64,000 nt of DNA, taken from CAVOHU01 sp963843385. GTDB taxonomy: Bacteria > Acidobacteriota > Vicinamibacteria > Vicinamibacterales > JAKQTR01. Positions 57,517-64,000 of the stretch are shown here, one piece after another; position 1 is the first letter of the stretch, and every line of letters starts with the position of its first letter. The position numbers and the translations under genes were made by a program. The DNA is taken from contig CAWJJY010000005.1 in assembly GCA_963843385.1 (NCBI GenBank), positions 248,001 to 312,000 on the forward strand, read 5' to 3'. The notes beneath the pieces were generated by a model. It made no database searches. It worked only from the letters and a program-made list of their open reading frames with translations, and had not been told where the DNA came from.

Positions 57517-58677
57517 ATGAAGTTCACCGTCGTGATCGTCGCCGCAGCCACGATCGCGGCCTCCCTGCTGGCGCGAGGCCAGGAACCAGCGAGACCGCGG
57601 GCGCGCGACCTCGGCGTCGCTCCCGGGGTGTATCCGCCTGGCCCGCTCAACGCGATCACCGACGTCCGGGGTGTCAGAGTGGGCCAGGTCACCCTCAAGA
57701 GCGGACCTGATGTCCGAACGGGCGTGACAGCCGTCATCCCGCACGGCGGCAACCTCTTCCAGGAGAAGGTGCCGGGGGCGGTGTTCGTCGGCAACGCGTT
57801 CGGCAAGCTTGCCGGATCGACACAAGTCGAGGAACTGGGCACCATCGAAACACCGATCGTCCTCACCAACACACTCAGCGTGGGCACCGCGATGGACGCG
57901 GTCGTGCGCTACGTGCTCGATCAACCCGGCAATGGCGACGTGCGATCCGTCAACGCGCTGATCGGAGAAACCAACGACGGAGGGCTGAACGACATTCGCG
58001 GCCAGCACGTGACCCGGGAGCACGTGCTGGCGGCCATTGCCGCAGCCTCCGACGGCCCGGTCGAGGAAGGGTCGGTCGGTGCCGGCACGGGGACGCAGTG
58101 TCTCGGGTGGAAGGGCGGCATCGGCACCGCGTCCCGCGTCCTGCCGGCGCGGAACGGCGCGTACACGCTCGGCGTCCTGGTCCAGACCAACTTCGGCGGC
58201 AACCTGACGATCGACGGCGCCCCGGTCGGCCGGCTGCTCGGGCGCGCCGCGTCGACACCCGCAGCTTCGCCGGCGAGCGGGCCAGGTCTCGGGCCGGGTG
58301 ACGGCTCCTGCATGATCGTCGTCGCGACCGATGCGCCGCTCGACGCGCGTGATCTGAAGCGGCTCGCGGCACGCGCGGTGTTCGGCCTGGCGCGGACCGG
58401 GTCCTCCTATAGCAATGGAAGCGGAGACTTCGCCGTGGCCTTCTCGACCTCTGCCGATCTGCGCGTGCGGCCGGGCGAGACCAGGCCGCAGGCGCGGACG
58501 ATCCTGCCAACCGACGCCGTGTCGCCACTTTTCCAGGCCGCGCTCGAGGCGACCGAAGAGGCGGTGTACAACTCGCTGTTTCGCGCGACCAGCGTGAGGT
58601 CCGGCACGCGGACGGTGGACGCCATCCCGATTGAGAAGGTTGTCGAGATCCTGAAGAAGTATCGGCCCGCGAAATGA
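57517..58677 (+). CDS. exported P1 family (S58, DmpA-type) aminopeptidase
   Basis: A 386-aa exported protein of the DmpA/P1 self-cleaving family, which releases N-terminal residues from small peptides or beta-peptides. Signal peptide to about residue 22. GPLNAITDVRGVRVGQVTL opens the domain, then GVTAVIPHGGN, GTIETPIVLTNTLSVGTAMDAVV and GVGAGTG-like VGAGTGTQCLGWKGG. The autocleavage nucleophile is Ser264 in GDGSCMIVVATDAPLD. Export is unusual for characterised members, but exported ones are frequent in acidobacteria. It is convergent with the glycosylasparaginase-like gene. Confidence 0.88.
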   Translation: MKFTVVIVAAATIAASLLARGQEPARPRARDLGVAPGVYPPGPLNAITDVRGVRVGQVTLKSGPDVRTGVTAVIPHGGNLFQEKVPGAVFVGNAFGKLAGSTQVEELGTIETPIVLTNTLSVGTAMDAVVRYVLDQPGNGDVRSVNALIGETNDGGLNDIRGQHVTREHVLAAIAAASDGPVEEGSVGAGTGTQCLGWKGGIGTASRVLPARNGAYTLGVLVQTNFGGNLTIDGAPVGRLLGRAASTPAASPASGPGLGPGDGSCMIVVATDAPLDARDLKRLAARAVFGLARTGSSYSNGSGDFAVAFSTSADLRVRPGETRPQARTILPTDAVSPLFQAALEATEEAVYNSLFRATSVRSGTRTVDAIPIEKVVEILKKYRPAK

Positions 58678-58753
58678 ACCGCGAGTGAGGGGCCACGAGG
58701 GCCGCGGGCCCGAATGCGGGCGCCCGCCGGCCCTCGAGGAAGCCTGCCGGCTG

Positions 58754-59878
58754 CTACCGAACCGGCTCCGGCTGTCTCGCAATCAACGGCTCGGTGTCGA
58801 TCGTCTGCGCGCCGTTCTCGGTGCACACGGCGTACTTGGACGGGTACATCGACACGCCCGCGTACTCGCCCTTCGCATTCAGGATGTAGAAGTTGATGCC
58901 GAAGTTCGGATTGCCCGTGCTGTCGAGCAGCCGCTTCTCGATCGTGTTGGACTTGATGCGCTTCAGCGCCTCCATGCCGGCATCCTTCGGCGAGAGGCCG
59001 CGCCGCATGTTCTCGACAATGAGGAACGAGCAGAGACCGTAAAGATTGGCCTCGCCGCGCCCGGTCGAGCCGGCGGCGCCGATCTCGCCGTCCACATACA
59101 GTCCCGCGCCGAGGATCGGCGAGTCACCGGCCCTGCCTGGAATCTTCCAGGCGAGCCCGCTGGTCGTCGTCACACCGCAGATCTCGCCCTTCGGATTGAT
59201 GCCGTCGCAGTTGATGGTGCCGTAGAAGTGCTCGGGATCGATCAGGCCGTCCCGGACCATGTCCAGGCCGGCGCGCGTGCCGGCTTCGACGCGCTTGATC
59301 GGATCGAGATAGTGGTCGGGATCGGCGCGCCGCTTCCACTCCAGCCACAGGCGCCGCGATTGATCGGTGTTCAGGTCGTCCTCGATCTTGAAGCCGAGGT
59401 TCCGGGCGAACTGCTGGGCGCCCTTGCCGACCAGCAGGTGATGGTCCGTCAGGTCCATCACCGCCCTGGCCACCAGCGACGGCGTGCGGATGCCTTCCAG
59501 CGCGGCCACGCCCCCCGCCCGTTTCTTCGGGCCGTGCATGCAGCACGAGTCGAGCTGCACCACGCCTTCGGCGTTGGGCAGCCCGCCGTATCCGACGCTG
59601 GTGTCCTCGGGATCCAGTTCGCACAGGTTCACGCCCGCAATGACCGCGTCGAGCACGTCGGAGCCGCCCGTGATCAGCCGGAACGCCTTCTCGACGCCCG
59701 TGACGTCCCCGCCATTCTTGAACCGGTTGCCGTTTGCCGACGACACGACCACCGGCTTGACCGACCTGCGCGCGACCATTGTCGGGGCTTGAGCGCCGAG
59801 CGTGGCCGGCGACGCCGCGGCGGCCGCGACCGCAGCGGCCCCCGTCAGCACGAAATCACGTCTGTTGATCCTGCTCAT
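58754..59878 (-). CDS. exported glycosylasparaginase-type Ntn hydrolase
   Basis: A 374-aa Ntn hydrolase of the asparaginase 2/glycosylasparaginase family. A Tat signal (INRRDFVLTGAAAVAAAAA) is followed by SVGYGGLPNAEGVVQLDS, typical of N4-(beta-N-acetylglucosaminyl)-L-asparaginases. The nucleophile after self-cleavage is probably Thr221 in FYGTINCD, with GVTTTSGLAWKIPGRAGDSP completing the pocket. It would act outside or in the periplasm on glycosylated asparagine or isoaspartyl peptides. Confidence 0.88.
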   Translation of the reverse strand: MSRINRRDFVLTGAAAVAAAAASPATLGAQAPTMVARRSVKPVVVSSANGNRFKNGGDVTGVEKAFRLITGGSDVLDAVIAGVNLCELDPEDTSVGYGGLPNAEGVVQLDSCCMHGPKKRAGGVAALEGIRTPSLVARAVMDLTDHHLLVGKGAQQFARNLGFKIEDDLNTDQSRRLWLEWKRRADPDHYLDPIKRVEAGTRAGLDMVRDGLIDPEHFYGTINCDGINPKGEICGVTTTSGLAWKIPGRAGDSPILGAGLYVDGEIGAAGSTGRGEANLYGLCSFLIVENMRRGLSPKDAGMEALKRIKSNTIEKRLLDSTGNPNFGINFYILNAKGEYAGVSMYPSKYAVCTENGAQTIDTEPLIARQPEPVR

Positions 59879-60116
59879 CGGCTACTCCTCCGTATGGGAT
59901 GAAGGCGCTCCATTCTACTCGCAACCCGCCCGCGGGAGCGCGGTTCGGGACGCCTGTTCGGGACGCCTGCCTGCGAGGCGGCGCACGTTTGACGGCCGGG
60001 CGCCGCGGCCACTAGGATGGAAACCACTGGGGTAGATCTGGACTGATGACCAGGAGAATGACGGGTAGATCGATGCTCGCTGCTCCGCGTCTGTTTTCCC
60101 GGAACCGCCGACGACC

Positions 60117-62255
60117 ATGACGCCATCGCTTCCTCGCTTCCCTGAGCGCATCGCCGAACTGGGTGAGCTGGCCTCCGACCTGTGGTGGAGCTGGCACTAC
60201 CGTGCTCGAGATCTGTTTCGGCGCCTGGACTATCCCTTGTGGGGCCTGACCAGCCACAACCCTGTTCGCATGCTGCGCATGGTTTCTGCCGAACGCCTGG
60301 AGGAACTGACTCGAGACCGGGGGTTTCTGGCGCTCTACGACGACGCCATCAGGGGGCTCAAGGCGGCCCGGGCCGCTCGTGACACCTGGTGGGCTCAGAC
60401 GTTCAATCGCGGAGACACGCGAACGATCGCCTACTTCTCGGCCGAGTTCGCGATCCATCAATGTCTGCCCATCTACGCCGGCGGCCTTGGCGTGCTCGCT
60501 GGAGACACGTGCAAGGAGGCCAGCGACCTCGGCCTCCCTCTGGTCGGCGTGGGGTTCATGTACCCGCAGGGGTACTTCCATCAGCACGTCTCCACCAACG
60601 GCTGGCAGATCGAGTCCTACGAGCGGCTCGACTGGTCCGACGCCCCGATCGAGCAGGCCGTGCAGCCGGACGGCTCGCCCTGCGTGGTGAGGGTCCCGGT
60701 TGGCGACCGGCTGATCCACGTGGGCGTGTGGCAGGTTCGCGTCGGGCGCGTACGTCTCTTGTTGCTCGACACCGACCGGGAGCCCAACGCGCCGTGGGAC
60801 CGCGAACTCACGGCCCGCCTCTACGGCGGCAACCAGGAGACGCGCATCCAGCAGGAGATCGTCCTTGGGCTGGGCGGCGTCGGCGCCCTCGAGGCGATGG
60901 GCATTCACCCGACCATCTGGCACCTCAACGAAGGGCACGCCGCCTTCGTCGCCCTGAAGCGCATCCGGCAGCTGCTCGACGAGCAGGTTTCGTTCGACGA
61001 TGCCCTGGATCGGGTGCGGCGGACCACGGTCTTCACCACCCACACGCCCGTGCCGGCGGGCCATGATGCCTTCTCGTTTCAGCTCGTCGAGAAACACCTA
61101 GGCGGAGACTGGGGAAGTCTGGGCGCCTTCCGGGATCGCGTGCTCGCGCTGGGCGCGCACGACAGCGGGGGCGGGACGCTGTTCAACATGACGGCGCTGG
61201 CCATCCGGACGGCAAGCGCCATCAACGGCGTCAGCCAGCTGCACGGAGAGGTCACGCGCAACATGTGGATGAGCCTCTGGCCCGGCACGCCGAAAGAGCA
61301 GGTGCCGATCCGGACCGTGACCAACGGCGTCCACCTCCCCACCTGGCTCGCCCCGGCCATGGGCAAGCTCTTCGAACAGCACCTGGATCCCAACTGGCGC
61401 ATGCGGGTCGACGAGCCGGAGTTCTGGGATCGGGTCCAGGACATCCCCGACGAGGAGCTCTGGCGGGTCCGCCTGATGCTGCGCAGCGAGCTCTTCGCCT
61501 TCATCCAGAACCGGGCTCGCGAGCGGTGGACCACTGAGCGGGTCAGCGCCGCCCAGGTGGTCGCCAGCGGAACGCTGCTGAACCCGACCGCGCTGACCAT
61601 CGGGTTCGCGCGGCGTTTCACGGGATACAAGCGGCCCGAGCTGATCTTCCACGATCCGGACAGGCTCAACGCGATCCTCTCGCAGCTGAGGCGGCCGGTG
61701 CAGGTCGTCTTCGCGGGGAAGGCGCATCCCGCCGACGACATCGGCAAGCACCACCTCCAGGAGGTCTTCAGGCGCGCGGCGGATCCCGCCTTCGGGGGGC
61801 GCGTCGCGTTTGTCGACGACTACGACCTGCACGTCGCGCATTTCCTCGTGTACGGCTGCGATGTGTGGCTCAACACGCCGCGCAAGCCTCTGGAGGCCAG
61901 CGGGACCAGCGGCATGAAGGCGGCCATCAATGGCGTCCCGCACCTGAGCGTCGGAGACGGGTGGTGGGCCGAGGCGTACGACGGCGCCAATGGCTGGCTG
62001 ATCGAGAGCCATGCGACCAGCGACGATCCGGCCGCAGTCGACGCGGCGGATGCCGAGGCGCTCTACCAGTTGCTCGAAAAGGAAATCGTGCCGGCCTTCT
62101 ACGACCGGGATCCTCAAGACGTGCCGCACCGGTGGATTCAGACCATCAAGGGAGCCTTGCGCACGGTTCTGCCGATGTTCACCACGCGGCGCATGGTCAA
62201 GCAGTACGTGCACGAGATGTACGCGACGGCGCTCGGCGTGGAGGTGAGTGAGTGA
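60117..62255 (+). CDS. glgP: alpha-glucan phosphorylase
   Basis: A 712-aa glycogen/maltodextrin phosphorylase of the short archaeal/bacterial type (GT35) that lacks much of the animal N-terminal part. LWWSWHYRARDLFRRLD, AYFSAEFAIHQCLPIYAGGLGVLAGD, TIWHLNEGHAAF and TTHTPVPAGHD are characteristic. The PLP lysine is K601 in EASGTSGMKAAING. It releases glucose-1-phosphate from storage glucan, which can feed the galU reaction. The gene overlaps the VOC gene by 4 bp (GTGA). Confidence 0.93.
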   Translation: MTPSLPRFPERIAELGELASDLWWSWHYRARDLFRRLDYPLWGLTSHNPVRMLRMVSAERLEELTRDRGFLALYDDAIRGLKAARAARDTWWAQTFNRGDTRTIAYFSAEFAIHQCLPIYAGGLGVLAGDTCKEASDLGLPLVGVGFMYPQGYFHQHVSTNGWQIESYERLDWSDAPIEQAVQPDGSPCVVRVPVGDRLIHVGVWQVRVGRVRLLLLDTDREPNAPWDRELTARLYGGNQETRIQQEIVLGLGGVGALEAMGIHPTIWHLNEGHAAFVALKRIRQLLDEQVSFDDALDRVRRTTVFTTHTPVPAGHDAFSFQLVEKHLGGDWGSLGAFRDRVLALGAHDSGGGTLFNMTALAIRTASAINGVSQLHGEVTRNMWMSLWPGTPKEQVPIRTVTNGVHLPTWLAPAMGKLFEQHLDPNWRMRVDEPEFWDRVQDIPDEELWRVRLMLRSELFAFIQNRARERWTTERVSAAQVVASGTLLNPTALTIGFARRFTGYKRPELIFHDPDRLNAILSQLRRPVQVVFAGKAHPADDIGKHHLQEVFRRAADPAFGGRVAFVDDYDLHVAHFLVYGCDVWLNTPRKPLEASGTSGMKAAINGVPHLSVGDGWWAEAYDGANGWLIESHATSDDPAAVDAADAEALYQLLEKEIVPAFYDRDPQDVPHRWIQTIKGALRTVLPMFTTRRMVKQYVHEMYATALGVEVSE

Positions 62256-62656
62256 TTGCCAGGCCGTCCCACCTTGGCCTGCGCCACCTCGCGCTGCTCG
62301 TCCGCAACCTCGACGCGATGACGAAGTTCTACGTCGACCTGCTCGGGTACCGCATCGAATGGCAGCCCGACCCGGACAACGTCTACCTCACGTCCGGCCG
62401 CGACAACCTTGCGCTCCATCGCCGCACCGGTGCCGTGCGGGACACCGCGCCCGACACCGCACTGGATCATCTCGGCCTGGTCGTGCAGGTGCCGGAGCAG
62501 GTGGACGCGTGGGCCGCCTACCTTGACGCGCGCGGGGTCAGCCTCGATGCCGGGCCGCGCACGCACCGCGACGGCGCGCGCTCCTGCTATCTGAGGGACC
62601 CCGACGGCAACCGCGTCCAGATCATCTACCACCCGCCGATCAGTCCGACGAGCTGA
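62252..62656 (+). CDS. VOC family (glyoxalase/bleomycin resistance) protein
   Basis: A 134-aa vicinal-oxygen-chelate protein: SHLGLRHLALLVRNLDAMTKFYVDLLG, TALDHLGLVVQVPEQVDAW, RSCYLRDPDGNRVQIIYHPP. Metal ligands would be His in LRHLAL and in LDHLGL and Glu/Gln near the end (VQIIY keeps Gln instead of Glu, so metal binding may be altered). It starts with GTG overlapping the glgP stop by 4 bp, so it is translationally coupled to glgP. A functional link is not obvious. Confidence 0.85.
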   Translation: MIARPSHLGLRHLALLVRNLDAMTKFYVDLLGYRIEWQPDPDNVYLTSGRDNLALHRRTGAVRDTAPDTALDHLGLVVQVPEQVDAWAAYLDARGVSLDAGPRTHRDGARSCYLRDPDGNRVQIIYHPPISPTS

Positions 62657-62722
62657 ACGCACGCTCCGCCGGCGCGCACGCGAGGGACGGAGCCCTTCGG
62701 CGTGATCCCCGCGGAACCCTGA

Positions 62723-62728
62723 TACAAT
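62723..62728 (+). promoter_or_regulatory. -10 element implying leaderless start
   Basis: TACAAT ends 7 bp before the ATG at 62736, so transcription would begin at or next to the start codon. No ribosome site is visible before that ATG. Confidence 0.45.
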
Positions 62729-62735
62729 CTGCCCG

Positions 62736-63194
62736 ATGACACGAAAGGCCGTCGAGAAGACCCGCTGCGCGCTGTGCGGGGCGAAAGACGTTTCCGAGCC
62801 GCGAGGCGAGGAGCGGTACTGCCGCGACTGCTGGGACAAGAAGATCGCCGTCGAGGAGATCGTCGCGAAGGAATATGCGCTGAAGCGCTACATCCGCGCG
62901 CACAGCGCCGAGAAGTACCTGATTTATCACTCCACGCTCAAGCGGCCGTGCGGCCAGCTGATTGTCATCGACGACGGCTACGACCTGTTCCTGACGCTCG
63001 TCCTGTATCCGACCTTTGCCTGGGACGACCCGGCGTACCACCTCGAAGGGGACCCGGAATCGCGCAGTTTCTCCGAAATCCTCGTGGACGTGGTGGTCAC
63101 CGAGGTCATCGAGCCCTGGGGCGGCGGAAAGTGGCATCTCGAAGTATACCGGTCGGCAAATATCGAGCCCGAGGACTGGAACGGCGAGGTCTAG
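62736..63194 (+). CDS. hypothetical protein with N-terminal zinc ribbon
   Basis: A 152-aa protein. Cysteines C11, C14, C29 and C32 (RCALCG ... YCRDCW) form a zinc ribbon. The rest is an alpha/beta domain (KYLIYHSTLKRPCGQLIVIDDGYDLFLTLVLYP, SEILVDVVVTEVIEPWGGG). Function unknown; nucleic-acid binding is a guess from the ribbon. It is probably a leaderless transcript. Confidence 0.7.
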   Translation: MTRKAVEKTRCALCGAKDVSEPRGEERYCRDCWDKKIAVEEIVAKEYALKRYIRAHSAEKYLIYHSTLKRPCGQLIVIDDGYDLFLTLVLYPTFAWDDPAYHLEGDPESRSFSEILVDVVVTEVIEPWGGGKWHLEVYRSANIEPEDWNGEV

Positions 63195-63204
63195 ACGACG
63201 TCAG

Positions 63205-63234
63205 TTGAGCTTTATCGAGCCCGCGTCCTATAAT
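63205..63234 (+). promoter_or_regulatory. promoter of the 63289 gene
   Basis: TTGAGC (-35, 63205) and TATAAT (-10, 63229) separated by 18 bp, followed by GGAGGA and the ATG at 63289. It is the best promoter in the window. Confidence 0.65.
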
Positions 63235-63288
63235 TCGCCTTACAGGGACGGCCGTGATCCTGCGCTGGTCCGATCCCTTGGAGGAATC

Positions 63289-63693
63289 ATGACTCGCTCA
63301 TCATCTGCAGTGCTCGCCGCACTCATCGGTTGTGTGTTTGCCGGAACCGTGATCGCCCAGGCGCCCAAGGCGGCACCCTCCCGCGGAGAGGTGGAAATCG
63401 GCGTGCTGGCGCCGGTCACCAAGGCCGAGAAAGACATGGTCGTCACAACCATCAAGGTGAAGAACCTGATGGCCAACGCGTCGATCGCGGGACTCAAGGT
63501 TGAAGAGTACTGGTGGGACAAGGCCAGCAACCCGGTCACCGGCAGCACGTATCGCCTGAAGCAGCCGCTTCAGCCGGGCGAGATTGCGACCATGACGCTC
63601 CAGACCCCGAGGAACCCCTTGATGTTCCGGAATTCGTACGTCTTCACCCATGCGAACGGCAAGGTGAAGACAAAGCCGATGAAGGCCTTCTAG
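63289..63693 (+). CDS. small secreted hypothetical protein
   Basis: A 134-aa exported protein with a signal peptide (MTRSSSAVLAALIGCVFAGTVIAQ) and a single beta-sandwich-like domain (GEVEIGVLAPVTKAEKDMVVTTIKVKNL, GLKVEEYWWDKASNPVTG, LQPGEIATMTLQTPRNP). It resembles the FxLYD-type or DUF3426-type folds used in envelope proteins, but weakly. Strong promoter and GGAGGA ribosome site suggest high expression. Confidence 0.7.
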   Translation: MTRSSSAVLAALIGCVFAGTVIAQAPKAAPSRGEVEIGVLAPVTKAEKDMVVTTIKVKNLMANASIAGLKVEEYWWDKASNPVTGSTYRLKQPLQPGEIATMTLQTPRNPLMFRNSYVFTHANGKVKTKPMKAF

Positions 63694-63756
63694 GATTCCG
63701 AGCCTGCAGGTTCCCGACGGCGGCGCGTTGACCGCGCCGCCGCCATCCGACCCCAA

Positions 63757-64000
63757 TCAGGGAACCACCCGGATCAGCATCTCCCGCGCGGTGCTGGCTT
63801 CCTTGCCGAGCGTGGATCTGGCCTCCACTCTCAGGACATACAATCCCGGCTGCAGATCCTTGAGCGGGACCTGCGCGGCGTAGCCATACCCCCCGCGCTT
63901 CCCTCCAAGCTCGCTGCTGGCCCTCATCTCCGAGGTCTTGAACACGACCCGGCCGTTGTCGGCCCGCAACGTCGAGGTGATCTCGACCCGATGGGAGGTC
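63757..64000 (-). CDS. C-terminus of a VWFA-related acidobacterial protein (partial)
   Basis: An 80-codon open frame running to the right edge of the window, so only the 3' end is seen. The piece VEITSTLRADNGRVVFKTSEMRASSE, GGYGYAAQVPLKDLQPGLYVLRVEARS and the ending MLIRVVP match the terminal beta-sandwich of the large secreted VWFA-domain proteins frequent in Acidobacteriota. The domain that would confirm this, VWA itself, lies outside the window. Confidence 0.6.
   Translation of the reverse strand, partial: TSHRVEITSTLRADNGRVVFKTSEMRASSELGGKRGGYGYAAQVPLKDLQPGLYVLRVEARSTLGKEASTAREMLIRVVP

Noticed and set aside
1..64000. tRNA or rRNA genes
   Set aside because: No cloverleaf with a GTTCGAATC-type T-loop or rRNA signature was noticed on either strand while reading; a covariance-model search would be decisive.

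Overview
This is a high-GC (mid-to-high 60s %) bacterial chromosome segment. Several features point to an Acidobacteriota genome, probably a Vicinamibacteria-type soil lineage. They are an Oar-like TonB receptor with an N-terminal carboxypeptidase-regulatory domain and no SusD partner, a C-terminal fragment of an acidobacterial VWFA-type protein at the right edge, many small secreted proteins typical of that phylum, and Tat-exported polysaccharide enzymes. This assignment is an inference from protein style; there is no rRNA or marker gene in the window.

Layout. Positions 1-4500 hold a HesA/ThiF-like E1 protein (cut by the left edge), a group II PLP decarboxylase, and galU overlapping a glucuronokinase-like GHMP kinase. 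Positions 4500-36000 are one large pectin and hexuronate utilisation locus. On the minus strand, reading leftward, come an IolB/KduI-type isomerase, a KduD-like dehydrogenase, KDPG aldolase, KDG kinase, a FadR-type regulator, an ExuT-like MFS transporter and UxaC. Next come a GH28 polygalacturonase (plus strand) and a long minus-strand run: TonB receptor, LamG protein, KdgF cupin, a 1254-aa LamG/helical/CARDB-like protein, a type B carboxylesterase, a frameshifted PL10 pectate lyase, a CE12 esterase carrying a vestige of a CE8 domain, and a second PL10 lyase. A divergent plus-strand run holds GH43, GH105/88, DUF4861, a second paralogous FadR regulator and UxaE.

Together these genes make sense of pectin and rhamnogalacturonan side-chain removal, backbone cleavage, uptake, and conversion of saturated and unsaturated uronates towards KDG, KDPG, pyruvate and glyceraldehyde-3-phosphate. 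UxuA and UxuB equivalents were not found here. A short palindrome of the form TGGwnnGTCCA recurs in front of four of these transcription units, including the second regulator itself, and looks like the regulon operator.

Positions 36000-44300 hold a tungsten-type aldehyde ferredoxin oxidoreductase. Facing it is a tight minus-strand operon: M23 peptidase, CHASE/PAS hybrid histidine kinase, QueC-like protein, ATP-grasp protein with RimK-like motifs in permuted order, and SET-domain protein. The last three genes form the best candidate for an undescribed system in this window.

Positions 44300-64000 are mostly ordinary housekeeping and accessory genes: an RRM protein, an outer-membrane barrel, a methyltransferase, a YbdL-type aminotransferase, uridine kinase, uridine phosphorylase, Fe-ADH, Aat, an MBL hydrolase, a P1 peptidase, a glycosylasparaginase-type enzyme, glucan phosphorylase, a VOC protein and small hypothetical proteins. 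They are interrupted by two different minisatellites (about 45.48-45.83 kb and 46.67-46.89 kb) and a 166-bp MITE-like element (55.11-55.28 kb). A diverged relative of the MITE core lies upstream of the polygalacturonase gene.
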